Shown: positions 10,457-21,324 of the stretch, piece after piece
Position numbering within the stretch: the stretch's first letter is position 1
Layout of the letters: each line of letters begins with the position of its first letter
From: Knoxdaviesia capensis
Taxonomy: Eukaryota > Ascomycota > Sordariomycetes > Microascales > Gondwanamycetaceae
Direction of reading: 5' to 3'
Assembly (NCBI GenBank): GCA_001510575.1
Contig: LNGK01000002.1
Span: 3,522,144-3,586,143 of the forward strand
Length of the DNA stretch: 64,000 bases
Made by a program: the position numbers and the translations under genes
The notes under the pieces: generated by a model
What the model saw: only the letters and a program-made list of their open reading frames with translations
Told to the model about the DNA's origin: nothing
Database searches by the model: none

Positions 10457-12103
10457 TCAGATCACTCTTTGGGAATCGTCCATCTTCTTATGCCCCTCGT
10501 GACGAATACGAATCAGCTTCTTCATCACATACTCGTATGTCATCATCGTGACTGTGGCTGCCGGCACTGCTCGCATCATATTAGTACCCATTCCCGCATA
10601 AAATGCGCGCCAGCCCTCCTCAGCCAAGATGGTGCGGAAGGTCTTCACCACTCCACGGTACTTGGGCTCCGCCAGGGCTGAGGACAACGTCGACGACGAC
10701 GGTGGTGCCGTTGCTGGTGGATGCGCGGCGGTCACACATGGCGCTGCCCCGCTTAGGGGCACGCCGCCCGCTGCAGTGGCCGTGGGCGCTTGCACGTACT
10801 GCTCGCCAGCAACAGGCCGGCGCTGGGTCTGTAGCCGGGTCCGGATGACTTCGTGGGGGTACGTCGCGCTGCTCGCCATGATCTTTGACAGCACCGACGC
10901 CGAGAGGATGCCCAACCACTGCGACTCGCCCGCGCCATCTGCAGCGTCAGCATCGCCGGCGGAGGAGACCACGCCCATGCCCCGGCCAGTGAACTTAGTC
11001 TTCAGGTACTCATACGCCGGAAACTGCACGGCCACATGCGAGAGCCCCATAAGCGCAGGCGTCAGGCCGGAGTAAAAGGATAGGAGGCCCTCCGATGTAT
11101 ACATCTTGCGCGCTGCGTCGAGGGTAGACGTGTAATGCCATGGTGCCTGCAGCGTTGGTCGCGAGGTCGGGGTATTCGACGATTTCGGGAAGAACGAATA
11201 GTGGTCGCCGCGCGCGTGCGACGGACTTTGAGACATCAGTCGAGTCTTGATCACCCAAATCGGATTGGTTGCAATAGTGCTGCAAGCTCCAGCTATTATG
11301 GATGACCAAAAGTTGATCAGGATAGGATGCTCTGTTTGAAACAGTTAGCGAACAAGACCCAGAAGCTTCAAGTGACATGGAAATTGGCAATTGGATATTC
11401 CAGGAACAGACAACGTTGAGCAAAGGAGATGAGGAGAATACGAACCAGAATGTTGTCCTAAGACAATCTTGCTCTTGTTATAGACTGTGAACCACACAGC
11501 CCACGTTGGAAGATAGCCCAGAACGATCGGACCCAGGCCGCGGTACATGCCCCGGATTCCCTCTTCCTTCCAGATCAGTTTGGCGGTACCAATCAGGCCG
11601 TTGTATAACTTAGGTTGGCCGACATGGCTGCCCTTGTTGACGGGAGCAAAGCCGCCTTGAGCCTGGAGCTTGGTCTTGATAACATCGAGCGGGCAAGTCA
11701 CAATTCCCGAAGTCAGGCCTCCTATGGCACCAGACAGGGCGTTAAATTGTGCATCGGAAGCTCGGACAGCCCACTGCTCGAAGCGCGTTAGAGGTATTGG
11801 GCTCGGGCGAGGAGGGTACGCAGGGGGTGGATTCGAGGGCGGCAGCACTTTGGTCGGCGTTTGGGGGGAGGGAGTGGTGTTGGTGGTGGTATTATTCGAG
11901 GAAGACTGCGATTGAGCCGGGTGTGAGAAGGAAGGTGTTGACAAGATCGAGATGGCTGATGACGAGGTTGTCACCAGCTCCGAGTCGGAGACTACCGGGG
12001 TCGACGGGGTCTGAGATGTCGCCAAGGCAGCCGTCGCCGCGGTTGCGGCAGCTACTATTCCCGTCGCAGAGGCTCCGGCCGAAGCTGCTTGTTCACCGGT
12101 CAT
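10457..12103 (-). CDS. YIA6: Mitochondrial NAD+ carrier (SLC25 family)
   Basis: Two exons: 12103-11446 and 11331-10457, with a 114-bp intron (11445-11332; donor GTTCGT, branch CTAAC, acceptor CAG). The product is 510 residues. Three carrier repeats are visible with the Px[DE]xx[RK] signatures PLDVIKTK, PIWVIKTR (Trp at the acidic position, as in yeast NAD carriers) and PHEVIRTR. The stretches GLGPIVLGYLPTWAVWFTVY, GLTPALMGLSHVAVQFPAYE and TYPHEVIRTRLQ correspond closely to yeast Yia6/Yea6, which import NAD+ across the inner mitochondrial membrane. Unusual features: a Ser/Thr/Pro-rich N-terminal extension of about 115 residues and a low-complexity insertion of about 45 residues before the last helices. 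The first in-frame ATG is at 12103; the frame stays open for more than 300 bases upstream without another ATG. A pyruvate or FAD/folate carrier assignment is less likely. Confidence 0.85.
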
Positions 12104-14058
12104 GACTCGGGATTTTGTGTCCGGGGGTGTTTTGGCCGAAGTGGAGAGAGGGCGTGTTCGCGTGACTGTTTCGGGGCTTATCGCGGCACGAGGGCTTTGG
12201 GAAGGGTTCGTTGGAGGACTCTCCGGTGCACACACACACTTCTGGGGTTCGGGGCGTGTGTGAGCAGTCCGGCTACCGGCGGTCACGGATATGGTGTCCC
12301 CGGGCCTCCTCCGCGTTGCAGCGGGATTCTCGAAGGAGGACGGCCCGGAATTAGTTCGTGTAGGAGTCGGGATTGCAGTTTGAATGGAGTCCGAATGATG
12401 GTCGAGTGCAAGTATGAGATGTTTTCTGGCGCGGCCTATCAGATAAGGAGGTGGATGGGATTTAAAAAGAACGGCGGCAACAGTACGAGGAGAAGGAAGA
12501 AAGCTCCAGGAAAGAATGAAAGGTGGAACGAAATGTTGAAAATCTACTGATCAGACCTCTTCCAAAGAGAGAACAACCAGAGATATCGCGAGAGAGTGAG
12601 GGTGGTGATACAACGATATCACACACAAGCTTAGATATTCAAGATACCAAGCTCAAGCTCGCGAACGAAGATATACAAAGTTCCACACAAGTATGACAAT
12701 GTCGAGGAGACCGTATGAAGGATGGGGGGCAGGTCCGGAATGAGCACGAGGCATAAATCGAAGCTCTATGGAACACATAGAGTGTGGCGTATCGATATGA
12801 GAACCGCGGTAATATGGAGGCGTAGACGGAGATTGTGGAGGAGATGAAGGCGGCGGAGAAAGAGAGGACAGAGGCTGGAGGGTGAGGAGGTGACAAGAGT
12901 CCGTGAAGAAGCCGTGCAATCCGGAGTCGGCCAACGTCAATCGGTCGCCCTATGAAGACGTGACACAGAAAAAGACGTGGAGGATTGAGAGAAGTGGTCC
13001 GGGGAGGGAGTGGATTTTTGGTGAGGGATGTGTGGACCAGGGGAAAGAAAAAAAAATCAAGACTTGAGAGCGTGAAGACGAAAGCCGAATAGGCGTCCGG
13101 GCCGAGACTCGGAGGAAGAAAAAGAAACAGTTTTTGTGTGGGATGAAAAATGATTTTTGGGCGACTGAAGAAGATTCTTGGGGGGCACAAGTACCAATCC
13201 ACAGGCACCGTACAGTAGTTTCAGACCCCCTCAATGCACTGAAAGAGTTGCGCCCCAGGGCTGCAACCTGCCTTGATTATAGCGCATCTCCCACCTGGCG
13301 CGCAGTTCCTTTTGTTTCTCGGCTGGCAGAATCACACGAAGATGTCATGCACTGAGATATCACTAATCCTACACCTGCCCGGAGGTCTCTGGCATGCGTC
13401 TTGAGTCCGGTCCCGATCTTACAAGTCTCGTTCACACAAGCCCTCAAGAAGTACATACAAGTCATAGACTACCAGTACCAGGTTGAGAAACTCAAAATGC
13501 ATCAAAAGTAAAAAGCAAGTGGTTCGGCCGGCAACATGTCGGAATTTGTAGCCAGGCGCAACAAAATCCGATCTCCTCCCCCCCACGGCCACAGCCCACT
13601 GTCACAAGCAATCTTCTTTGATCTCCAATGGAGACCTACAGAGGCTATCGCATTTCCCATTTTCCATGTGCAAATAGATCGTTAAGAGAAGATGGAAGAA
13701 TGGGAATATTTGGAGACAAACGCGTGACAGCTGCCCCCAGCCGGCAGCCAAAAGGAAGGTCCCGCCCAGCCGGCGAATCAGCGTCCAGTCAATTTGAATG
13801 AACCATAAACGTGACTTTACACGTGACGGGTCCGAAAAAAATCAATGCTTGAATTGAATTGGCAAAATCGAGCGACTTTTTTTCATAGCTTCGGACAACG
13901 GACGAAAAAAAAGAGCCTCAGAATATCTCACCATCAATCCCTCCTTCTCTCTCGCGACCCATCTCCGTTCTCCCGGTGACCCTCCGCGTTCCGAATCGAA
14001 ATCGATCCAATCAAACTCTTTCCGTTCCGTGTTTTTTATTCGCCCACGTTCATTCACA
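12104..14058. other. Promoter region between NAD+ carrier and QCR7
   Basis: A 1.95-kb divergent intergenic region. No supported gene. The part next to 12103 is GC-rich and remains open in the carrier frame to beyond 12420, probably 5' leader. The rest is low-complexity with purine-rich tracts; open frames of up to 189 codons on the minus strand (12639-13208) are Phe/Ser/Pro-rich and have no family features. Confidence 0.55.
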
Positions 14059-14885
14059 ATGGTCGGCCTCGACGTTGCCCCCTTCGTCATCAAGCGCCCG
14101 TGGCTGCTGCGCGCGCTCACCCCGATCGCCAAGTGGTACGGCAACGCTGCCGGATACCGCCAGCTCGGCCTGAAGTGAGTGTTTAGTCCTTGTCTTGCCA
14201 GAGAGAGGAACGACGATGTTTTGAGTCCCCGATGGAGGATGTGTGCGGCATGAGCTGGTTGTTCCCTCGCGGCTGGGACAGCAAACGCATGATCAACTGG
14301 GACGTTGTCGGGACAGACCGGGATAGTGCACCGGTCCATTGGAACACACAAGTGAAGAGAAAAGCAACTACGAAACGTGAAATGAAAAGCCGAAAACAAA
14401 CATGGCATCTGCTAACCGCCATTTTCCTAATTCTTCAGGGGCGATGATATCCTCGAGGAGGAGAACGAGGCTGCCCAGATCGCCCTCAAGCGCCTGTCGC
14501 CTCGCGAGGCCTACGACCGTATCTTCCGTATCCGCCGCGCCGTGCAGTGCAGCTACCAGCACAAGCTGCTGCCCAAGTCCGAATGGACCAAGCCCGAAGA
14601 TGTGCGTCCTGTCTTGTTGTTTCCTTCGGCATCCTGTGTTTTGATGTCCGCGGGGCAGTCGGCTCGTTCCGTGTAGTCCCGACTTCGCGTCCGGATACCG
14701 CACTGTCGTCCTTCCCCCGCCGGCTCCAACTCCCGCGTAGTCTAGCCATTGGTGTTTCTAACACGTTACTCCTGTCTTCTCTTTCCTAGGACGTCCCCTA
14801 CCTGGCTCCCCTGATCGAGCAGGTCAAGGCCGAGATGGCCGAGGCCACCGCCCTCAACTCGATGGAGGTCATCCGGAAGCACTAA
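14059..14885 (+). CDS. QCR7: Cytochrome bc1 complex subunit 7
   Basis: Three exons: 14059-14174, 14439-14601 and 14790-14885, giving 124 residues. Intron 1 (264 bp, donor GTGAGT, acceptor CAG) is the longest in this window; intron 2 is 188 bp (donor GTGCGT, acceptor TAG). The protein shows the typical Qcr7 layout: KRPWLLRALTPIAKWYGNAAGYRQLGL near the start in pieces, then GDDI, RLSPREAYDRIFRIRRA, and the conserved LLPKSEWTKPEDDVPYLAPLI. It belongs to the ubiquinol-cytochrome c reductase 14-kDa subunit family (yeast Qcr7, 127 residues), which sits on the matrix side of complex III next to cytochrome b and is required for complex assembly. There is no cleavable presequence, as is normal for this subunit. 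The small size and three-exon structure explain why it is easy to overlook. Confidence 0.93.
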
Positions 14886-16600
14886 ACGCGACAACAAATC
14901 CCCCCCGTACCCGATTCAGCAACCAGATCTACCTCCCGAATATACTTTCATACTCGGCCGATACTACTCCTCCGACCTCTCCCAAGTCTCCCCTACGAGC
15001 TGCTCATTCAAACCCCTTTCGTCATCCCCTCGCCCTCAGAAGCGTGCGTGTATCCTGATTAGTTGCCCGGGAACATGTCTCGAACCAAAGCAATATCACC
15101 AGTCGTTGGACTTTGTGGGAGCTTGGTAAAATTACAGAAGAGCCGGGCCTATATCCTCTCATCTTGCACGGCTCCCTGCACTTGATATAGTCCATTTCGG
15201 AATTTTATGTCTGGTGTTTTCCCATGGCTTTGGTTCTTATGTCTCCTGCCTTCTATCTCATGTATTTATTCCGACATTGTATAGACTTCCCTGAAGCAAG
15301 ACATTTCTTTTTTCCTCTCTTAACCATATTTCATATGAACCACTGTGACCTATGTATGTGTCAGAGATATTGCCTCTCGCCTTCCCCCATCAATGCCATC
15401 CCACCAAAAGGTATTGGAGCAGTAGAGCAATGGCTGCATAACAACTTGATAGAAAGCAACATAGTAGAAGGTAATTTCTTTAATTCTTTATCAGTAGTGT
15501 ATATAGAAAAACTCTTAAATGTGTCCCACTCTTAAAACTCCAGCTATACTTTGAAGTTCAGCCTTGAACAAAAAAGCAAAAACACAAGGAACAAACAGCC
15601 AACATGAAAAACAAAGCAATGGTGCCAAAAAGAAGAGAAAAAAAGAAAATGGGGGAAAAGGGGGAAATGAAGACCAAGAGGAGAGTAGCAGGTCCCACGG
15701 AAACAGACATATTCGACAGAAAGCAAAGCAGTCCTCTCTTCATTCCATGTCCACAACTGATTCCACGCTGGGCTCGGGACTCTTGATCTGATACACGTGC
15801 CCACAGATTCTAGGACACAAACCAAAGACAGAAGGCCGGTCTCCCTGATTCAAACACTAGGTTCCTCGAAAAGAAAAAAGGCCCAGTCAGGCGCGCTTAT
15901 CTCGGGATCGATAACACCGAAAGCCCCAGATGCGGGTAGGCCCATGATCCATAGTGTCAACAGAAACAGGAAAAGAAAACCGAGCAGTGGATGTGCTCCG
16001 GAAGGCATATAGCTTGGACGGTCGTCAAACACAAGAGGCCAAGTGATCGCTAGAGTGTTCTTCAGAAGAGAAACGAGAAAAGGAGGAGATTATGAGAAAA
16101 AGGAGTAGCAAAAAAGACCCATCCGCCAGTGCAATAGCCTGCTCATGGCTACTATAACAAGAAAGAAAAAACAGGGGACAGGAGTGAATAAAAGACAACG
16201 GTTGAAAATCACAAGAGTTGAGTGCAGTGTTCGTAAATTTAATAAACAGGGGCGAGGAGGTCGAATGGTGGTCGTAGAACAACCCCAAGCCGGGTGTGTG
16301 AGGGGAGAAAAAATCAGGATATGTGGAAGAGATTGGTCGCGATGGGTGATTTGGGAGGCGGTCTCGGCCTGAGATAGATGGGGGTCTTCGGATAGGTTCT
16401 ATCAAGGGATCGGTCCCGTCCATCGGGGATGGATAGAAGCGAGGAATTCGATATACCCGGCAATATCGAAAAGGCGATATAGGAATAGCTAGCCGGGACG
16501 AGTCCGGATGTGGCTCAGTGCAGCCAGTCCATTAGACAGGCATGTAGACAGGCAGACGGTCGTCAAGGTGGCAGGAAGAGGAGAACAGTGGACTACTGCT
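14886..16600. other. Intergenic, convergent 3' ends
   Basis: Between the 3' ends of QCR7 (plus) and ANP1 (minus). No gene seen. It holds the QCR7 3' UTR (TC-rich to about 15050) and AT-rich low-complexity DNA around 15180-15760 with A-rich purine tracts. Confidence 0.6.
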
Positions 16601-18166
16601 TTAATCCTTCTTGATCTTCTCTCCGGTGTGGATGTGCCAGACAATGTAGTTGGGCAGGCCGTACACGCCATAGCCGGCAGCCTTGGCCATCTTTGCAAAA
16701 CCCTCGGTCTCGGCCTGGTGCTCAAAGGCGTAGCACGGGAAATTGACACCCGATCGGTGAACATCGGCCTTGACGAGGATGCTGACGCCACCAATACCGT
16801 CAAGTTCCAGCTCGACATCCTTATCTCCGTTCTTGTCGCCCTTCAGGCACATGTAGTCGCGGTTGGTCTGGAATTCACGGTATCCTAGGAAGTGGGGGGG
16901 AAAAGAGGTTAGCTTTCTGAGAGGAAAAGCTCGCCATGAAGACCTGCGAGTAATATTTCGGTGAGAGTATGTAGTACCTTCAGCAAGAACGACGCCCTTC
17001 TCCAGAGAGGCAGCGAGCTTGAGGCCCTGGGCGCTTTCGACCCAAGAGTTGTAATCAACTAAAGAAAGGGAAAGCATGTTAGCGGAAAAGTCAAGGCTCA
17101 GGTGTTGCAAGATTTAGAAAATCGGGACAGTGAAACGTACAGCGACCATCAGTGTGAGCTCCATCCTTCTCCCACTTGTGGAACCAAATGTTGGGAACAA
17201 TGATATCGCGATCGTGGGCGATTAAGTCTTCGATAATGGTCTTCGGGATCTCATCGATATCAACATCACGCCAGTAGACCCAAGAGTGGTCCGGGCGGAG
17301 GGCAGTGGAAAGCAGATAGTTACGAGCACGGCCCATGTTCTTTCTTCTCGGGCCTTGGGCGGCAAATCCGTGGCGCTCCTCGACATTCTGACTGAGGAAG
17401 AAGTTGAAGTCCTTCTGTATAACGTTCGCGCTACGGAAGGGAACGTTATCGGTCCGGCTCTGGATGCGTTCCAGTTCGGCGGCCAGCACGCCCATAGTGT
17501 CGTCGGAAGAGTCGGAGACGAGGAAAGCCAGGTCAATCAGACGGTGGGGGTAAGTCATTTCGGAGAGGAGCTCAAAGTATTTCGGAAGGAACTCCGAGGC
17601 GTCCTTAAGAGGGGTGAGCAGCAGGACGCGCTCTTCGTTGGAAACGGCCTGCTTGGTGGACTTGATGTTGTTGAGATCATTGTGCTCAACAGTCGAGGCA
17701 TTGACGACAATGGGGGCGTGATGGTTGAAGATGACGGGTGTTCTCAAATGGGCATTCCAGGCTTCTTGCTCGGTCAAGGTCATTTCCGCAGGAGGTTTCG
17801 CAGGTCCCCAGCAGTAGAAGCTACATCGAGAGTTTTAGGGGTCAGATTGGAGGTCCACGTGGTATGACGAGTCTCAATTGGGCACAACCACGGTCACGAT
17901 ATTGACGATGGAGGGCCGTCGTGATTTGCGTGAGGGCCGAGGTGTCCAGAGGAGAAGTTGCGCCTATTAAGGGGCCACATGGTGTATCCTCACCTTTGCA
18001 TCTCTCCTGCAGATTCACGAACGCCACGGTACAAGAAGATCACGGCAACTGATAAGGCAACGAATAATAGAAAACGCGTTCGTGTGAGGAGATACAGTAT
18101 CGCGCGGGCCGGCGGCATTCTGGACTGGGCGGCCTTCCAGGTCAAGCCTCCCTTAGGCATGATCAT
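16601..18166 (-). CDS. ANP1: Golgi alpha-1,6-mannosyltransferase, Anp1/Mnn9/Van1 family
   Basis: Four exons: 18166-17994, 17820-17141, 17058-16978 and 16884-16601; introns of 173, 82 and 93 bp, all phase-consistent; 405 residues. A type II signal anchor lies at about residues 23-46 (ILYLLTRTRFLLFVALSVAV), preceded by a basic cytosolic tail. The luminal glycosyltransferase domain of the Anp1 family follows: ERVLLLTPLKD, MTYPHRLIDLAFLVSDS, the DxD motif in WVYWRDVDID (D243-V-D245) that binds metal and GDP-mannose, then FDYNSW, GGVSILVKADVHRSG and ETEGFAKMAKAAGYGVYGLPNY. The N terminus and WRDVDID resemble Anp1 rather than Mnn9 (which has WLDADI). In yeast these proteins form the M-Pol complexes of the cis-Golgi that extend N-glycan mannan. 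Two in-frame ATGs (18166 and 18160) are possible starts. Confidence 0.88.
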
Positions 18167-19182
18167 CTTGAAGAATGGGGGGGGAGGAAGTTCGCGTGGG
18201 AAGCAAGGAAAGGAGACAAGCAGCAGGGAAGAAAACGAGTGACTGGATTTATTAAAAAAGAATTAAGATGAAACGGCGTTGTCGATGCGATCGCTTGAAG
18301 AAAGGAGGAATCGACAAGAAGAAAATGAGAATCAAGTAGTGATGTGTAGTAGAAAAAACGAAGGTAAGATTGTGGATGGAAAGAGAAAGTGGACGCGGAC
18401 GTGGAAGCAAGAATGAAGGAAGGAGTGAGAGATTGGCGTGGGGGAAGGAAGAAGCACGAGGGAAAATGCGAAAAAGAGAAAAAAGCGTGTTTAGAAGGTA
18501 GCATAGAACACGATATGCAAGAAGTGAAAAGTTATGCACGCCGCCGTGAAAGTTGCAAGGTTGGACAAAAGAAATTGTCGCGTAAATGGACATGAGCCTT
18601 AATTATAGGGGATCTGAAAATTCAGGAGATTAATTGCACAAGTGACAATTTCACGTGAGAAGCAGGATAGAATGAGGAAGAAGTCCAGAAGCGCAGGGGC
18701 TAGGCTCAGTTGTAGGGGGTTTTTAGGGGTCATTAGGGGCTTATACAGCGAGCCAGTAACTTACTACCCAAGCTCTATGGGGCCATAGACGACATGCTTT
18801 GGTGAGGTAGGCCAGCGTAGATATGGCACCACACCAGTATCAAGTTGCGAGTCTCCTGTTCACAGGCACGACGCCCTCCGTCGAGGGGTGGAGTTCACAT
18901 TCAGGATAAATCAGGGGGAAAAGGCCCGGGCCAGACGAGAACGGGAAGCATATTCGAGAGGAAGCGGAATTATAGCAGATAGAGACAGCAGTACCGTTCC
19001 TGGAATTCCGAAAATATTAAAATATGTGCCTGTTTTTGGCTTCCTGTCTTAACAGCGAGTCGGCGACCAACAGCCCCTGAGCACATCTTCCGGTTTTAGT
19101 GCCTCGACCGGGCCAGTGTCGGCTGTCCAAGCTTACGCGCGATACGTCGAGGAAATAGCTTCAGCCTCTACCACAGCCCTGA

Positions 19183-19226
19183 ACAGTACTGTAGGTACTT
19201 ACAGTACTGTATATTGTACAGTACAC
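19183..19226. repeat. Cluster of CAGTACTG/GTACAGTAC palindromes
   Basis: Three overlapping GTAC-centred palindromic elements (ACAGTACTGT twice, then TGTACAGTAC) occur within 44 bases. The same motif recurs elsewhere in gene-free DNA of the window. Its role is unknown. Confidence 0.6.
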
Positions 19227-19240
19227 ACTTCAATCGACTG

Positions 19241-19258
19241 GTCAGTCAGTCAGTCAGC
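19241..19258. repeat. GTCA tetranucleotide microsatellite
   Basis: Four GTCA units in tandem within gene-free DNA. A simple repeat without evident function. Confidence 0.8.
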
Positions 19259-21304
19259 CTCAAGTCTTCCCCCAACCTGAGAGACACTCTAGAACCAAGC
19301 CTTCAAGGCATCCCCCTGCTTTGGGAGTTTAAGCCACTCCGGGTGGACCAGGAACAGGTCGAACGGAGGCAAGGACAATAACGATTGCTCCCGACGAACA
19401 GGTCGGCACAAGTAATGGGTCGTGCAAGGCAAGCAAGCACGCAAACGCACCCCGTTCGTTTCCTCTGTTCCCGTAGAACTCTGCATACGCACGTCAGAAA
19501 GGGATCACACTATTAGGGATGTTGTCTTGGACAACGGCAAGCAAGTTTACAGGAAACATTAAAACCCCCCGTTGTGTCCGTATGCGTGAAGTGTGTGTGT
19601 GACTGTGTGGTCGTCCGTTCCCAAAGGATTCAAGCCTCCCTCTCCTCCCGGGAATGTTAATACTGTATAGCAGTGTTGGTACCTGGTAAGTCGGTCCCAG
19701 GTGTGGAGAATCCGGACGAAACGCCGTCTCGACCCCGTTACGCCGAATCTGGGATCTGGTGATGCATCTGGCCTTGGTTATCTCAACAGCTGAAGCTCTC
19801 GCCAGATGAGATGAGATGCTCCGGGGAAAGATGCACAGTCGAGGCTTGGAACATGTATCGCCACCATGAACCCCATATAACAGAAATTCGCGCATGTGAT
19901 AGGTGGAAGCCTTCTTTTCCTTTTCCTTTTCCTTTTTTTTTTTTATTTTTTTTTGGTGTCTGCCAAACCCACCGTCATACATGCATCAGCCATTCAAAAA
20001 CCGGGCCGGCATTACACAGCCAAACAACAAGAGAGATAGGCAGAGGCACAAGCCGGAAATCTCGTAAAATGTAGACCTGGATACAATTTACACGGTGAGT
20101 ATACACGGCCTATGTGGCTGAGCAAGTCCCCCACAGCCGTTGGCGGTAAATTGTCCAGTTTCCTCTCCTTGAAAATCAGCAGAATAACCTCGAATGGAAG
20201 ATAAAAGGATTGGGCGTATTGAGATTTTGAAACCTGTCGATATTTTTCTCTATCGCTTTTACACATATCAGGCGTGGATCCCCACCATGCATCTCTTCGT
20301 ATTTTTTTAACCTCCAGACCGTTCCATTGGGCCTCGTAACCTGTCGCACTTGGATCTCCTAGCTGTTTCTCCCTGTCCTGTTTAGCTGCAAGCTGTTCGT
20401 CCATCACCCGAAAGGAAACACTGTGACAAGGGGGGAAGAGAGAAGAACCGTCTCCTCCTGTCCTCCATGTGCAGCTCGGGCTATGGGTCTGGACATGCTG
20501 TCACAACCTCCAACTCTCAGTACTGTATGTATGTAACAAGTTCAACTCCGAGTAGTGAACTGCACCCGTTGATGCAGATAGAACCCGAAATGCTACTCAT
20601 CGTACCGCCAGCCTCATGCAGGCTCGCTTGGCATTCTGTTCCTATCGTTCGTATTTCACCCGTATCGTCCTTGAGCGCATAATCCCACCTTTACAGTACA
20701 CATATATGGTGTTACCTCAAAAAGCTAAATTCGCCGGATACGTTATTTTCCAGTTTGGTATCGCCATCAACCTCCACACTTAGATAGCTCCTGGTAGCAA
20801 TTAATGATGTTCGATCAAAAAAGTTCAGGTGAGTTTATCCGTATGTATTGTGCATATAGGACATACAGAATATGTACATAGGTATATACTGTACATACAT
20901 ATATCCATGCATTGCTGCAGAACGGATATGATCTTCCTCTCTGTAACAAGAGTGACAATCTCAAGGCATGGTGTTTGTAGAGGTCAGGCAGACGCTACAC
21001 TGCCAGCGATATATTGACGAAGTGACAGAGCGCTCCTCCAGATGATATCCAGTACTTTTGCAACTACAACCACCGCTTGCCCACTTACCAGCATCAGTAC
21101 GCCATTTGACAGATGAATAGGAACCGCCCGCGACTTGAATCCGGTACATAAGTACTGGCAGCAATAAATGATCGGGAAAAGGGGGTTATGCTGCACTGCC
21201 CACCATACCGTCTTCGTATTTTCGGTCCCAGGGGGGATACACGGCCAAGACCCCCCTCCACATCTGGCTCTCATGTTCATCAATCATCATACTCCGTCAT
21301 GAGC

Positions 21305-21324
21305 ACAGTACTGTACAGTACTGT
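21305..21324. repeat. Perfect 20-bp GTAC palindrome
   Basis: The sequence ACAGTACTGT-ACAGTACTGT equals its own reverse complement, being two copies of the palindrome ACAGTACTGT in tandem. It lies in the 5.3-kb gene-free region and shares its core with the clusters at 19183-19226 and 63101-63142. Confidence 0.75.

Noticed and set aside
12639..13208. 189-codon minus-strand frame upstream of the NAD+ carrier
   Set aside because: Phe/Ser/Pro low complexity from purine-rich DNA on the other strand; no domain.
20012..20407. 131-codon minus-strand frame in the large gap
   Set aside because: Reads like a protein in parts (YEAQWNGLEVKKIRRDAWWG) but has no ATG at its start, no known domain and no supporting splice sites; could be a decayed fragment.
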